Positions 1-9,681 of a stretch of DNA of 64,000 nucleotides are shown one piece after another (within the stretch, counting starts at the first letter, position 1; each line of letters starts with the position of its first letter). The DNA is taken from assembly GCF_025949695.1 (NCBI RefSeq), contig NZ_JAPDFL010000001.1, forward strand, positions 2,421,501 to 2,485,500. Direction: 5' to 3'. A model generated the notes under the pieces. That model saw only the letters and a list, made by a program, of their open reading frames with translations, was not told the DNA's origin and did not search any database. Source of the DNA: Pararhodobacter zhoushanensis. Its GTDB lineage: Bacteria > Pseudomonadota > Alphaproteobacteria > Rhodobacterales > Rhodobacteraceae. A program made the position numbers and the translations under genes.

Positions 1-1
1 C

Positions 2-448
2 AAGGATGCCGAGCTTGAGGACGTGCGCACCATCGATCTGCCGGGAATGGAGCCGCGCGGGGCCATTGTGGCGGATCTGACCTTTGCCGGGCAGCCGATC
101 CGCATCATCGCGGCGCATCTGGGTCTGCTCAAGGGCTCGCGCCTGTTGCAGGCGCGCCGGCTGGCCGATGAGATCAGCCCCGACCGCCCCACGCTGATGA
201 TGGGCGATCTGAACGAATGGCGGCGCGGCGCGGGCTGCTCGCTGATGCCGTTGAAAACCGGGCTGGACGCTGTCGCCCGCGCCTCGACCGTGGCCAGTTT
301 TCCCTCGGCCCGTCCGATGCTGGCACTGGACCGCATCATCGGCTGTACGCGGGCCGAGGTGGTGGATCTGTCCCCGCATACCTCGGCGCTGTCGCGTATG
401 GCCTCTGACCACCTGCCCATCCGGGCGCGCATCCGATTGGGCACATAA
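2..448 (+). CDS. Endonuclease/exonuclease/phosphatase family protein, C-terminal part
   Basis: The frame is open to the left edge, so the N-terminus lies outside the window. The visible 148 residues carry the C-terminal signatures of the EEP (DNase I-like) superfamily: AAHLGL, then GDLNEW, and finally SDHLP, whose Asp-His pair is catalytic in this fold. These enzymes are metal-dependent phosphodiesterases acting on nucleic acids or phospholipids; the substrate cannot be inferred here. Its TAA stop overlaps the ATG of the phospholipase D-type gene by one base (ATAATG), so the two are probably co-translated. The pairing of an EEP protein with a PLD-type enzyme hints at phospholipid metabolism, which is inference only. 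Confidence 0.85.
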   Translation, partial: KDAELEDVRTIDLPGMEPRGAIVADLTFAGQPIRIIAAHLGLLKGSRLLQARRLADEISPDRPTLMMGDLNEWRRGAGCSLMPLKTGLDAVARASTVASFPSARPMLALDRIIGCTRAEVVDLSPHTSALSRMASDHLPIRARIRLGT

Positions 449-1968
449 TGCACTGGCAATCCTGGGTTGTGATCGCGCTGCTGGTGGCCGGTGCGGGGGC
501 GTTGCTGACGCTCTGGGCCACCGGGCGCTTTGCCAAGCGCAAGCGCGGCAAGGCCACGCATGTGCTGCCCGCCGGGTCGGACACCCGGCTCGATGCACTG
601 ATGGAACCGCTGGAGCGCGCGCATCCGGGGCTGACGGGCGCGCGACTGGTGCCCGTCGACAAGGACGCGCTGACCCTGCGGCTGGCGCTGGCGCACAGCG
701 CCGAGCGCAGCCTCGATCTGATGTATTACATCTGGGAGGATGACCTGAGCGGCCGCCTGCTGGCGCAGGCGGTGCTGGACGCAGCGGATCGCGGCGTGCG
801 GGTACGGATGCTGTTTGATGACGTCAACACGCTGAACCGTGACCCGACCTACCGCGCGCTCGATCGCCATCCGCGCATCGAGGTCCGTCTCTTCAACCCG
901 ATCCGCAACCGCGACCGGGGCGTGCTGCGCGGGCTGGAAATCCTGTTCAACCTGATGCCCTACAACCGACGCATGCACAACAAGATGTGGCTTTCGGATC
1001 AACGGCTTGCGATCTCGGGTGGGCGCAATGTGGGCGATGCCTATTTCGGTCTGCAACGGGGCTGGGACACCGATTACGACGACCTCGACATGCTGCTGTC
1101 GGGGGCCGTTCTGCGCGACATGGGCGCGCTCTATGACCGCTTCTGGAACTCCGGCCTCTCGCTGCCGGTGCGTCGGCTCTGGCTGGGCAAATCCACCCGG
1201 CTCAAACGCTTTCGCCGCAACCTGAACCGGATACTGGCGAAAAAACCCAGCCAGGAGCGGATCGAAAAGCTTGACCTGCCGCTCGCCGACCAGGCCGAAG
1301 AGGTGCTGAACGTCGAGACCCTGCGCTGGACGGACGGGCTGTCGTTCATTGGCGATCCGCCCGAAAAGACGCTGGGCACCCGCCGCAATGGCTGGATGGC
1401 CAGTGAACTGATGCCGCTTCTGCAATCGGCCAAGCGCGAGCTGCGCATCATGACGCCGTATTTCGTGCCCGGCGGGCCGGGGCTCAAGGCGCTGGTCGAT
1501 CTGCAGAAATCCGGCGTGCAGATCGAGATCATCACCAACGGCTTGCGCCGCACCGACAGCGTATTGGTCTACGGCGCCTATCGCTGGTATCGCCCCCGCC
1601 TGCTGGCCGCCGGGATCAAGCTGGTCGAGGCCGCAACCCCCGGCGCGCCCGACACGATGGTGCACGCCAAGACCTTTATCGTCGATGGCGAGAGGGCCTT
1701 TGTCGGCTCGTTCAATTTCGATCTGCGTTCGGCGTTTCTGAACACCGAACTGGGGATGCTGTTTGACGACCCGGGGTTGATCGAGGATCTGACCGCCCTG
1801 TTCGAAGCCGCCTGCACCCCCGATAAAGCCTGGCGTCTGTCCATGGACGGCCGCTTTATCCGCTGGGAGCGCGGCGAGGAGAGCACGCATACCGAGCCGG
1901 GCACCACAGCATGGAAACGCGCGCTGACCTTCGCCATCGGTCATTTGCCGATCCACCGGTTCCTATGA
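448..1968 (+). CDS. Phospholipase D-type phosphatidyltransferase (cardiolipin synthase-like)
   Basis: This is a 506-residue protein with one N-terminal membrane segment (about residues 6-25) and two HKD motifs. The first is HNKMWLSD followed by GGRN (His177, Lys179); the second is HAKTFIVDG followed by GSFNFD (His406, Lys408). Two HKD motifs in one chain are the hallmark of cardiolipin synthases and PLD-family phosphatidyltransferases, in which paired histidines form the active site. Its length fits Cls-type enzymes, although these usually have two membrane helices at the N-terminus, so a broader PLD-family role is possible. It overlaps the upstream EEP gene by one base and the convergent aat gene by six bases at the 3' end. 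Confidence 0.85.
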   Translation: MHWQSWVVIALLVAGAGALLTLWATGRFAKRKRGKATHVLPAGSDTRLDALMEPLERAHPGLTGARLVPVDKDALTLRLALAHSAERSLDLMYYIWEDDLSGRLLAQAVLDAADRGVRVRMLFDDVNTLNRDPTYRALDRHPRIEVRLFNPIRNRDRGVLRGLEILFNLMPYNRRMHNKMWLSDQRLAISGGRNVGDAYFGLQRGWDTDYDDLDMLLSGAVLRDMGALYDRFWNSGLSLPVRRLWLGKSTRLKRFRRNLNRILAKKPSQERIEKLDLPLADQAEEVLNVETLRWTDGLSFIGDPPEKTLGTRRNGWMASELMPLLQSAKRELRIMTPYFVPGGPGLKALVDLQKSGVQIEIITNGLRRTDSVLVYGAYRWYRPRLLAAGIKLVEAATPGAPDTMVHAKTFIVDGERAFVGSFNFDLRSAFLNTELGMLFDDPGLIEDLTALFEAACTPDKAWRLSMDGRFIRWERGEESTHTEPGTTAWKRALTFAIGHLPIHRFL

Positions 1969-2595
1969 CCAGAAGGCCCCGTCCGCGCTGTCAGGGTTAA
2001 CCGGCGCAAAGGCGGTCTCGGCTTGTGCCGGTGCGATCAGCGCCTCTGCCAGCAGCTGGCGATACCGCGCGCGGGGGATCTCGATACCGCCCAGACTGGC
2101 CAGATGCGGCGTCAGATATTGTGTGTCCATCAACCAAAACCCGCCGCGCCGTAACCGCGCGACCAGCTCGGCCAGCGCCAGCTTCGAGCCATCCGTCACC
2201 CGCGAGACCATGCTTTCGGCAAAGAACGCACCGCCGACCGCCAGCCCATAGACACCGCCGGCCAGCGCACCGTCCGGGCACCGAACTTCGACAGAATGGG
2301 CCAGTCCCATCATGTGCAGCTCGTTGAAAACGCGGAAGATCTCGTCGTTGATCCAGGTGACGTCGCGGTCAGCACAGGCGCGCATGACGCCGCCGAAATC
2401 GCTGTCGCAGCAAAAGCGGAAGCCACCCCGCCGGCGCGACCGCAGCAAGCTGCGCGAGGCGCGAAACCCGTCCAGCGGCAGCACGCCGCGCTGACGCGGT
2501 TCGAACCAGTGAATGGTCGGATCGTCGGCGGTCTCGGCCATCGGGAAGACCCCGCCTGCATAGGCCTTGACGATCAACTCCGGCGTCAACCGCAT
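1963..2595 (-). CDS. aat: Leucyl/phenylalanyl-tRNA--protein transferase
   Basis: The 210-residue product is a typical Aat transferase, which moves Leu or Phe from aminoacyl-tRNA to proteins with N-terminal Arg or Lys and so marks them for ClpS/ClpAP degradation. Family landmarks are the N-terminal AYAGGVFPMAE and IHWFEP segments, ADRDVTWIND, the SVEVR strand, VYGLAVGGAFFAESMVS, and LMDTQYLTPHLASLGG. It lies downstream of accB and accC on the same strand, an order common in Rhodobacterales. Between accC and aat sits a GC-rich intergenic element that ends about 16 bases before the start codon, so aat may be expressed partly independently. Confidence 0.95.
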   Translation of the reverse strand: MRLTPELIVKAYAGGVFPMAETADDPTIHWFEPRQRGVLPLDGFRASRSLLRSRRRGGFRFCCDSDFGGVMRACADRDVTWINDEIFRVFNELHMMGLAHSVEVRCPDGALAGGVYGLAVGGAFFAESMVSRVTDGSKLALAELVARLRRGGFWLMDTQYLTPHLASLGGIEIPRARYRQLLAEALIAPAQAETAFAPVNPDSADGAFWS

Positions 2596-2610
2596 CGCGC
2601 CCCTATTTTC

Positions 2611-2697
2611 TGTCTGAAAGTATCCACGGGGGGATCCCCAAGGGGGGCGCGTGCGCTCCCCTTGGGCGAGGGGGTCCGGGGGCGAGCAGCCCCCGGC
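2611..2697 (-). repeat. Dispersed intergenic element, copy A
   Basis: Read on the minus strand, this stretch has a perfect 8-bp GC stem with a 5-nt loop (2676-2696), a second CCCAAGGGG/CCCCTTGGG stem, and then a tail GTGGATACTTTCAGACAGA. It aligns closely with copy B at 9788-9880 and more loosely with copy C at 17951-18025. It follows the 3' end of accC and ends just before the aat start. The hairpins could stop transcription from accC, but they lack a clean T-tract. Confidence 0.7.
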
Positions 2698-2704
2698 GTC
2701 CCGG

Positions 2705-4051
2705 TCACCCCAGTTCTTCGGCCAGAAACTTCTCCAGCCAGTGGATGTTGTACTCGCCGGTCACCACGGCTTCATTCTCAAGCAGCGCAAAGAACAGCGG
2801 GATCGTGGTGTCGATGCCGTCGATGATCAGCTCGCCCAGCGCCCGCTTCAGCCGGGCAATCGCCTCGGGCCGGTCGCGGCCGTGGACGATCAGCTTGCCG
2901 ATCAGGCTGTCGTAATAGGGCGGGATGCGGTAGCCGCCGTAAAGCGCGGAATCCATCCGCACGCCCAGCCCGCCGGGCGCGTGGAAGGTGTTCACCAGAC
3001 CGGGGCAGGGAGAGAAGTTCGGCAGTTTCTCGGCGTTGATGCGCACTTCGATGGCATGGCCGTTGAGCACCAGCTCATCCTGCGTGAACGACAGGCCCAT
3101 GCCCGAGGCAACACGGATCTGCTCGCGCACCAGATCGACGCCAAAGATCGCCTCGGTCACCGGGTGTTCGACCTGCAGACGGGTGTTCATCTCGATGAAA
3201 TAGAACTCGCCGTCTTCATAGAGAAACTCGATGGTGCCCGCGCCCGAGTATTTCATCGCGCCGATGGCATTGGCGCAGATCGCGCCGATTTCGGCACGCT
3301 GTTCGGGCGTGATCGACGGGCCGGGGGCTTCTTCCAGCACCTTCTGGTGGCGGCGCTGTAGCGAGCAGTCGCGTTCGCCCAGATGGACCGCGTTGCCCTT
3401 GCCGTCGCCGAACACCTGAATCTCGATGTGGCGCGGCTTTTGCAGGTATTTCTCGATATAGACTTCGTCGTTGCCGAAGGCGGCCTTGGATTCCGAGCGC
3501 GCGGTGCGGAAGGCGACTTCCAGCTCGGTCTCGGATTTCGCCACTTTCATGCCGCGTCCGCCACCACCGGCGGTCGCCTTGATGATCACCGGATAGCCCA
3601 TGGCACCCGCGACCTTCTTGGCGGTTTCCACATCGGGCACGCCGCCCTCGGACCCCGGCACCACCGGGATACCCAGCGCCTTGGCGGTTTCCTTGGCGGT
3701 GATCTTGTCGCCCATCATGCGGATGTGCGCCGCGCTGGGACCGATGAAGGTCAGGTCATGATCTTCGACCATCTGCACGAAACTGGCATTTTCCGACAGA
3801 AAGCCATAGCCCGGATGGATCGCCTGCGCGCCCGAGATTTCACAGGCCGAGATGATCGCGGCCATGTGCAGATAGCTGTCAACCGACGGGGCTGGGCCGA
3901 TGCAGATCGCCTCGTCGGCCATGCGCACATGCATGGCGTCCGAATCGGCGGTCGAATGCACGGCAACCGACTGGATGCCCATCTCGCGACAGGCCCGGAT
4001 GACCCGCAGCGCGATCTCGCCGCGGTTCGCGATGAGGATTTTGTCGAACAT
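2705..4051 (-). CDS. accC: Acetyl-CoA carboxylase biotin carboxylase subunit
   Basis: This 448-residue protein is full length for AccC, which carboxylates biotin on BCCP using ATP and bicarbonate in the first step of malonyl-CoA synthesis. The N-terminus [20 protein letters not shown] is characteristic. The ATP-grasp region includes the glycine-rich loop [12 protein letters not shown], the [17 protein letters not shown] segment and the [19 protein letters not shown] signature, followed by [14 protein letters not shown]. The gene lies 9 bases downstream of accB and must be co-transcribed with it. Confidence 0.98.
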   Translation of the reverse strand: MFDKILIANRGEIALRVIRACREMGIQSVAVHSTADSDAMHVRMADEAICIGPAPSVDSYLHMAAIISACEISGAQAIHPGYGFLSENASFVQMVEDHDLTFIGPSAAHIRMMGDKITAKETAKALGIPVVPGSEGGVPDVETAKKVAGAMGYPVIIKATAGGGGRGMKVAKSETELEVAFRTARSESKAAFGNDEVYIEKYLQKPRHIEIQVFGDGKGNAVHLGERDCSLQRRHQKVLEEAPGPSITPEQRAEIGAICANAIGAMKYSGAGTIEFLYEDGEFYFIEMNTRLQVEHPVTEAIFGVDLVREQIRVASGMGLSFTQDELVLNGHAIEVRINAEKLPNFSPCPGLVNTFHAPGGLGVRMDSALYGGYRIPPYYDSLIGKLIVHGRDRPEAIARLKRALGELIIDGIDTTIPLFFALLENEAVVTGEYNIHWLEKFLAEELG

Positions 4052-4060
4052 GGACCTGCC

Positions 4061-4555
4061 TTATTCGATGATCATCAGGGGGGCGCCGTATTCGACCGGC
4101 GTGCCGTCGGAAACGAGGATGCGCTTGACCGTGCCCGACGTCGGTGCCGGGATATGGTTCATCGTTTTCATCGCTTCGATGATCAGCAGCGTATCACCGG
4201 CGCTGACCTGCTGGCCGACGCTGACAAAGGCAGCGGCACCCGGCTCGGCGGCCAGATAGCACGTGCCGACCATCGGCGAGGCTACCGCGCCCGGATGCTC
4301 GGACGGATCGGACGACGCGGCGGCGGCGCTTGCCGGCGCGGCTGCCGAAGGGGCAGCGGCGGCAGGAGCGGGCGCGTAAGAGACCGGCGCGGCCTGAAGG
4401 ACCGGGGCGTGCTTGGCGACTTTCACGTTGAGCGTGTCGTTTTCACCGTATTCGCGCTTGACCGAAATCTCGGTCAGCTCGTTGGTGTTCAGAAGCTCGG
4501 CGAGTGCCTGAATGAAGGCCACGTCGGCCGTGATGTGATCTTTGCTCATGGACAT
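4061..4555 (-). CDS. accB: Acetyl-CoA carboxylase biotin carboxyl carrier protein
   Basis: The 164-residue BCCP has the C-terminal biotinyl domain with the EAMKTMNHI motif; Lys130 is the biotinylation site. The N-terminal part ([20 protein letters not shown]) is the usual BCCP helix, joined to the biotinyl domain by an Ala/Pro-rich linker at about residues 55-90. Two in-frame ATGs six bases apart (4555 and 4549) could both start translation. It leads the accB-accC pair and faces the divergent XRE regulator across about 200 bases. Confidence 0.97.
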   Translation of the reverse strand: MSMSKDHITADVAFIQALAELLNTNELTEISVKREYGENDTLNVKVAKHAPVLQAAPVSYAPAPAAAAPSAAAPASAAAASSDPSEHPGAVASPMVGTCYLAAEPGAAAFVSVGQQVSAGDTLLIIEAMKTMNHIPAPTSGTVKRILVSDGTPVEYGAPLMIIE

Positions 4556-4674
4556 CCTCGTTGGGGTAGAAGGCTTGCGCCCCGGCCCCGATGCTTGTCT
4601 GGCTGCGTGTCTGGCGCGTCATGCGCTTTGCCGCGGCGTTATACGTCAGGCCCCTGCGTCTGAAAAGTGCCATT

Positions 4675-4701
4675 CGCCCCGGTGTCGGTCGGGGCGCTTT
4701 T
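4675..4701 (+). other. GC hairpin with short T-run in the leader of the XRE regulator
   Basis: CGCCCCG at 4675-4681 pairs with CGGGGCG at 4690-4696 around an 8-nt loop, followed by CTTTT. It lies 55 bases before the regulator's start codon, in the accB/XRE divergent region. It could be an attenuator, a terminator of upstream plus-strand transcription, or chance in GC-rich DNA. Confidence 0.35.
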
Positions 4702-4755
4702 CCCGCGCGTCGGGCCGGTGCATGGTGTAACAGGTTGAAGAAGGAGGCAAGCGAT

Positions 4756-6093
4756 ATGCCCAAATCGGCGCTCTCAGGCACGCGTATCCGCGCATTGCGC
4801 ACGGCTCGGCGGCTCGGCCAGGCCGATCTCGCGCGCATGGCCGGTGTGTCGCCGTCCTATCTCAACCTTATCGAGCACAACCGCCGCCGTGCCAGTCCCC
4901 GCATCATCGAGGCCATCGCCGGGGCGCTGCAAATCTCGCCCGAGACCTTGGATGAGCGTGCCGGAGATGCGCAGGTCGAGGCCTTGCGCGCCGCCGCTGC
5001 CCGCGCGCACCCCGCCTCTGTCACCGGCACCGCGCCCGAGATCGACCGGGCCGAAGAGCTGACCGGCCGCTTTCCCGGCTGGGCCGCGCTGATCACGCAG
5101 TTGCACACCGCGACCGAGACACAGGATCGCACCATCGAGCGGCTTTCGGACCGCATGGCGCATGACCCCAACCTGTCCGAGGCGCTGCACGAGATCGTCT
5201 CGGCGGTGACGGCGGTGCAGTCCACGGCGGCGATCCTGGCCGAATCCGAGGATCTCGAGCCGGAATGGCGCGCCCGGTTTCACCGCAATATCCATCAGGA
5301 TTCGGTCCGGCTGGCCAATGCGGCCGAGGCCTTGGTGGCGTTTCTGGATACCTTTGGCGAAGAAACCGGCCTCGCTGCCCCGCAGGAAGAACTGGAAAGC
5401 TGGCTCGAGCACCAGGGCTTTCACGTCGCCGCCATCGAACATCCCGCCAGTCCCGACTGGAACGCCCTGACCAGCGGGCAGGCCGAGCTGGCCTCAGCCG
5501 CTGCGCGCACCTTGGCCGTCAGTTGGCTGGACCGTGCCCGCGTTGATGCGCAGGCGCTGCCGTTGGCGCAACTGATGCCGGTGTTGATGGCGATGCTGGG
5601 CGGCGGCGGGGTCTTTGCGCCCGAGGTTCTGGCGCGCCAGTTCGGCGTCAGTCTGGCGCAGTTGTTCCGCCGTCTCGCCACGCTGCCGTCCGCGCCGGGT
5701 GTTCCGCGGTTCGGGCTGGCGGTCTGCGATGGCTCGGGAACGCTGACCTTCCGGCGCCCGGTCGACGGGTTCCAGCTGCCCCGGTTTGGCGGCGCCTGTC
5801 CGCTCTGGCCACTGTACGAAGCGCTGGGTCAGCCCGACCGCCCGGTGCGGGCGCTTGTCGAATTCGCCGGTCGCCCGCCGGCGCGCTTTGTCGCGCATGC
5901 CATCGCCGGGGCACGCGATCCGCTGCGCTTTGACCCGCCGCATGTGTGGGAAGCCAGCATGCTGGTGACACCCGCTTTGGTTGCGGCGACGTCGGGGGAT
6001 TCCGCCGAGCCGCGTGGCGTCGGCACCAGTTGCCGGGTCTGCCCGCGCATGGACTGCCCGGCGCGGCGCGAGCCGTCGATTGTTGCAGGGTAA
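4756..6093 (+). CDS. XRE-family regulator of the short-chain fatty acyl (ScfR) type
   Basis: The start at 4756 is chosen because AAGGAGG lies eight bases upstream and the HTH begins about eight residues in; the frame is open further 5' but that stretch looks non-coding. The 445-residue product has an N-terminal helix-turn-helix (LGQADLARMAGVSPSYLNLIEHNRR) and a long C-terminal region ending in a cysteine cluster, CRVCPRMDCPAR. This layout matches the ScfR/RamB-like regulators that sense short-chain acyl-CoA or related carbon status. It precedes a response regulator and a symporter-type histidine kinase on the same strand, which suggests a carbon-source sensing locus. The ligand assignment comes from family knowledge, not from this sequence. 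Confidence 0.85.
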   Translation: MPKSALSGTRIRALRTARRLGQADLARMAGVSPSYLNLIEHNRRRASPRIIEAIAGALQISPETLDERAGDAQVEALRAAAARAHPASVTGTAPEIDRAEELTGRFPGWAALITQLHTATETQDRTIERLSDRMAHDPNLSEALHEIVSAVTAVQSTAAILAESEDLEPEWRARFHRNIHQDSVRLANAAEALVAFLDTFGEETGLAAPQEELESWLEHQGFHVAAIEHPASPDWNALTSGQAELASAAARTLAVSWLDRARVDAQALPLAQLMPVLMAMLGGGGVFAPEVLARQFGVSLAQLFRRLATLPSAPGVPRFGLAVCDGSGTLTFRRPVDGFQLPRFGGACPLWPLYEALGQPDRPVRALVEFAGRPPARFVAHAIAGARDPLRFDPPHVWEASMLVTPALVAATSGDSAEPRGVGTSCRVCPRMDCPARREPSIVAG

Positions 6094-6208
6094 GCCATCC
6101 GACACGCTGAGGCATGCTTTGACAGAGATGTGATAAGACGCAATAGTCTGTGCCAGACGCCGTCCGGGGAGGGCGGCGCAGGCGACAGAACCGGGGGAGG
6201 ACCACGGC

Positions 6209-6646
6209 ATGGAGCACGATGGCACCGCACCCTCGGGGACTGCGGCGGTGACGAGCCCCGGCAGCCCGGGCACTGGCGGCGGTCGTTCGGTGCTGGTGGT
6301 CGAGGATGAGCCGAACATCTCGGAAGCGATTCGCTATATCCTCAAGCGGGATGGCTGGGCGGTAACGCTGGTCGACAGCGGGGCCGAGGCTTTGGATTTT
6401 GTCACAACCGCGCGCCCGTCGGTGATGATATTGGACGTCATGCTGCCCGGCGTCAGCGGCTTCGATATCCTGCACGCCCTGCGCAGTCGGCCCGAGACCG
6501 AGGATCTGCCGGTCATCGTGCTGACCGCCAAAGGCTCGGTTGCCGTGCGCGACACGGCGCTGCAGGCCGGTGCCTCGCGGTTCATGGCCAAACCTTTTGC
6601 CAATGCCGAGTTATTGGCTGCCGTGCGCCAGCTTGCCGGGCTATGA
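6209..6646 (+). CDS. Single-domain response regulator
   Basis: The 145-residue protein contains one receiver domain after a Gly/Ser/Pro-rich leader of about 26 residues. The acidic pair is in VVEDE, the phosphoacceptor Asp76 is in ILDVMLPG, Thr106 is in VLTAK and the conserved Lys128 is in AKPF. There is no DNA-binding or enzymatic output domain, so it probably acts through protein contacts or as a phosphate sink. It is separated by 7 bases from a small membrane protein and then a hybrid symporter-histidine kinase, its likely partner. Confidence 0.92.
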   Translation: MEHDGTAPSGTAAVTSPGSPGTGGGRSVLVVEDEPNISEAIRYILKRDGWAVTLVDSGAEALDFVTTARPSVMILDVMLPGVSGFDILHALRSRPETEDLPVIVLTAKGSVAVRDTALQAGASRFMAKPFANAELLAAVRQLAGL

Positions 6647-6653
6647 TCGCCCG

Positions 6654-6950
6654 ATGAAAGCGCCCCGAGCCCCCCTGTTTCTGGAACGTGAAACCTATCG
6701 CCGCCGTCGCCTGATGGACGCGGCGCGGATTTTGCCGGTGGTCGGGCTGGTGATGATCCTGTTGCCGGTGCTCTGGTCCAGCAGCGAAGGCGGCATCGGC
6801 ACGGCGGGCGAGACGGTCTATCTGTTCGTGCTGTGGATCGGGCTGATCCTTGCCGCCGGGTTGCTCTCGCGCCCGCTGCGCGCGGCGCTTCGGCGGGAAA
6901 CCACGCCCCCCGCCGCCGAGGCCGGAGGCGACGGGGACACCGCGTCATGA
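6654..6950 (+). CDS. Small two-helix membrane protein between response regulator and kinase
   Basis: This is a 98-residue protein with two predicted membrane helices, around residues 24-41 (ILPVVGLVMILLPVLW) and 54-71 (VYLFVLWIGLILAAGLL), and a charged C-terminal tail. I do not recognise a named family. The start at 6654 places the gene just after the response regulator stop. Its TGA overlaps the kinase ATG (ATGA), so translation is coupled. Position suggests an accessory subunit of the adjacent symporter-like sensor. Confidence 0.75.
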   Translation: MKAPRAPLFLERETYRRRRLMDAARILPVVGLVMILLPVLWSSSEGGIGTAGETVYLFVLWIGLILAAGLLSRPLRAALRRETTPPAAEAGGDGDTAS

Positions 6951-9676
6951 CCCTGAACATCCTGATCCCGGCGGCGCTGGGGTATGTTGTCTTTCTGTTC
7001 GTCATCGCCTCGCTGGCCGAGCGCCGGGCGGAAAGCCTGCGGGCCTCGGGTCGCAAACCGCGCTTTCTGCGTTCGCCGCTGATCTATACGCTGTCGCTGT
7101 CGGTCTATTGCACGGCGTGGACGTTTTACGGCGCGGTGGGCTATGCGGCGCGGTCGGGGCTGGAATTCGTCACCATCTACTTGGGGCCGACACTGGTTTT
7201 CGTCGGCTGGTGGTGGCTGTTGCGCAAGCTGGTGCGGATCGGCAAGGCGCAGCGGGTGACGTCGATCGCCGACCTGATCTCGTCGCGCTACGGCAAGTCG
7301 AACGCGGTGGGGGTGATCGTCACCATTCTGGCGGTGGTCGCCACCACGCCCTATATCGCGCTGCAGCTGCAATCCATCGCGCTGGCCTTTGGCGCCTTTG
7401 CCGCCGACCAGCCGCTGGCCCCGCGCCAGCTGGCGCTGTGGGTGGCCGTGGGGCTGGCGCTGTTCACCATCCTGTTCGGCACGCGCAATCTGGATGCCAA
7501 TGAACAACACCACGGCGTCGTCACCGCTATCGCGGTCGAGGCGGTGGTCAAGCTGGTCGCCCTGCTGGCCGTGGGCATCTGGGTGGTCTGGGGGCTGGCC
7601 GATGGGCCTGCCGACATCATGGCGCGCATCAGCGAGGCCGAGCGCCCCGAGTGGGAAATCCAGCCGGGGCGCTGGCTGGGGCTGACCTTTCTCGCCGGGG
7701 TGGCGGTGATGACCCTGCCGCGCATGTTTCAGGTCCTGGTGGTCGAGAATGCCGACGAAAGCCATGTCGGTGTCGCCAGCTGGGCCTTTCCGCTCTACCT
7801 GATGGCGATGAGCCTGTTCGTGCTGCCCATCGCGGTGGCCGGGCTGACCTTTCTGCCGCCGGGGATGAACCCGGATCTGTTCGTGCTGACCCTGCCGCAT
7901 GCGCTGGGGCAGGACGCGCTGGCGATGCTGGCGTTTCTGGGCGGGTTTTCGGCGGCGACGTCGATGGTGATCGTCGCGGCGCTGGCGCTGGCGACGATGG
8001 TGTCCAACCACATCGTTGTACCGCTGTGGCTGAGCACGCGCAGGCGCGCACCCTGGCCGGTGCCCGAGGCCGGGGACATGCGCGGGCTGGTGCTGAACGC
8101 GCGGCGGCTGTCGATCGGGGTCATTCTGGGGCTGGGGTATCTGTATTTCGCCGTCTCGGGGGGATCGCGCGCGCTGGCGGCGATCGGCCTGATCTCGTTT
8201 GCCGGGATGGCGCAGGTGTTTCCGGCACTGATGGGGGCGTTGTACTGGCGCGGTGCCAGCCGTCTGGGGGCTGTGGCCGGGCTGGTCGTTGGCGCGCTGG
8301 CCTGGCTCTATACGCTGTTCCTGCCGTCCTTCGGGCCGGGCGTGATGATGAGCGCGGATCTGATGGCGCAGGGGCCGCTGGGCATCGGCTGGCTGCGCCC
8401 CCACGCGCTGTTCGGGGTCGAGGGGATGGACCCGTTGCTGCACGCGCTGTTCTGGTCGCTGGCGCTGAACGCGGTGGCCTTTATCGCAGGCTCGCTGCTG
8501 AGCTTTCCCAGCCCGGTCGAGCGCGTGCAATCGGCGCAGTTCGTCAATGTCTTCGACTACAGCCGCGGCGAGGATCGCCCCAGCGCCCGCGGCTGGTCGC
8601 GCGAGGCCGCCGAGAACGAGGCCGAGGATCTGCTGGCGATGTCGCAGCAGATCCTTGGCGGGGCCGATGCGCAGGGGTTCTTTCAGGCCGAGGCGCGCGC
8701 GCAGGGCAAGGGCGGCTTTTTGCCCGATCCCACGCCTGATTTTCTGGACCGGCTGGAGCGCGAACTGGCAGGCTCGGTCGGGGCGGCGACGGGCCACGCG
8801 ATGATCGCGCAGATCGTCGGCGGGCGGCTGGTGACGGTGGATGACCTGATGGCGGTGGCGTCCGAGACCGCGCAGATCATGGAGCATTCCGCCCAGCTGG
8901 AAGCCAAGTCCGAGGAACTGGCCCGCACCGCCCGCCAGCTGCGCGAGGCCAACGAGATGCTGCAGAAGCTCTCGGTGCAAAAGGACAGTTTTCTCAGCCA
9001 GATCAGCCACGAGCTGCGCACGCCGATGACCTCGATCCGGGCGTTTTCGGAAATCCTGATGGATGACGAGGTCAGCCCCGACGAGATCACCCGCTACGCC
9101 CGCATCATCCATGACGAAAGCATCCGCCTGACGCGGTTGCTTGATGATCTGCTGGATCTGAGTGTGCTGGAACACGGGCAGGTCAATCTGGATATCCAGA
9201 GCGAACGGCTGAGCGTGCTGCTTGACCGGGCGCTGATGGCCTCGAATTCGGTGCAGCCGCAGCGGGTGTTCACCATCCGCCGCCAGACGGTTGACGAGGA
9301 CATCGCCCTGCGCACCGACATCGGGCGGCTGACGCAGGTGTTCATCAATGTGCTGTCGAATGCCCGCAAGTATTGCGATGCCACCCAGCCCGAAATCCGC
9401 ATCACCACGCGCCAGCGCGGCGGGCGGGTCACGGTGGAGTTTGTCGATAACGGGTCGGGTATTCCGAAGAAAAGCCAGATGCTGATCTTCGAGAAATTCG
9501 CCCGGCTGACCGATACGCATCAGGCCGGCGGCGCCGGGCTGGGTCTGGCGATCTGCCGCGAGATCATGCAGAATCTGGGCGGCGAGATCGCCTATCTGCC
9601 GGGGCAGGGCGGCGCGGCGTTCCGGGTCAGTTTTCCGGCGGTTTTGCAGGCCCGGCCCAGCCGCGCGGCGCGGTGA
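6947..9676 (+). CDS. Sodium:solute symporter-histidine kinase fusion sensor
   Basis: The 909-residue protein joins an N-terminal sodium:solute symporter (SSS) domain of about 12-13 helices (roughly residues 1-520) to a C-terminal kinase. The kinase has an H-box SHELRTPMTS with phosphoacceptor His688, an N-box with INVLSNARKYC, a G1 box DNGSGIP and a G2 box GGAGLGLAICRE. A coiled-coil-like stretch rich in Glu/Leu/Ala precedes the H-box. The architecture resembles CbrA and MctS-type sensors, which monitor uptake of small metabolites. The start at 6947 is coupled to the preceding small gene by ATGA. Probable partner: the receiver protein at 6209-6646. The transported or sensed solute is unknown. 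Confidence 0.92.
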   Translation: MTLNILIPAALGYVVFLFVIASLAERRAESLRASGRKPRFLRSPLIYTLSLSVYCTAWTFYGAVGYAARSGLEFVTIYLGPTLVFVGWWWLLRKLVRIGKAQRVTSIADLISSRYGKSNAVGVIVTILAVVATTPYIALQLQSIALAFGAFAADQPLAPRQLALWVAVGLALFTILFGTRNLDANEQHHGVVTAIAVEAVVKLVALLAVGIWVVWGLADGPADIMARISEAERPEWEIQPGRWLGLTFLAGVAVMTLPRMFQVLVVENADESHVGVASWAFPLYLMAMSLFVLPIAVAGLTFLPPGMNPDLFVLTLPHALGQDALAMLAFLGGFSAATSMVIVAALALATMVSNHIVVPLWLSTRRRAPWPVPEAGDMRGLVLNARRLSIGVILGLGYLYFAVSGGSRALAAIGLISFAGMAQVFPALMGALYWRGASRLGAVAGLVVGALAWLYTLFLPSFGPGVMMSADLMAQGPLGIGWLRPHALFGVEGMDPLLHALFWSLALNAVAFIAGSLLSFPSPVERVQSAQFVNVFDYSRGEDRPSARGWSREAAENEAEDLLAMSQQILGGADAQGFFQAEARAQGKGGFLPDPTPDFLDRLERELAGSVGAATGHAMIAQIVGGRLVTVDDLMAVASETAQIMEHSAQLEAKSEELARTARQLREANEMLQKLSVQKDSFLSQISHELRTPMTSIRAFSEILMDDEVSPDEITRYARIIHDESIRLTRLLDDLLDLSVLEHGQVNLDIQSERLSVLLDRALMASNSVQPQRVFTIRRQTVDEDIALRTDIGRLTQVFINVLSNARKYCDATQPEIRITTRQRGGRVTVEFVDNGSGIPKKSQMLIFEKFARLTDTHQAGGAGLGLAICREIMQNLGGEIAYLPGQGGAAFRVSFPAVLQARPSRAAR

Positions 9677-9681
9677 GGTCA

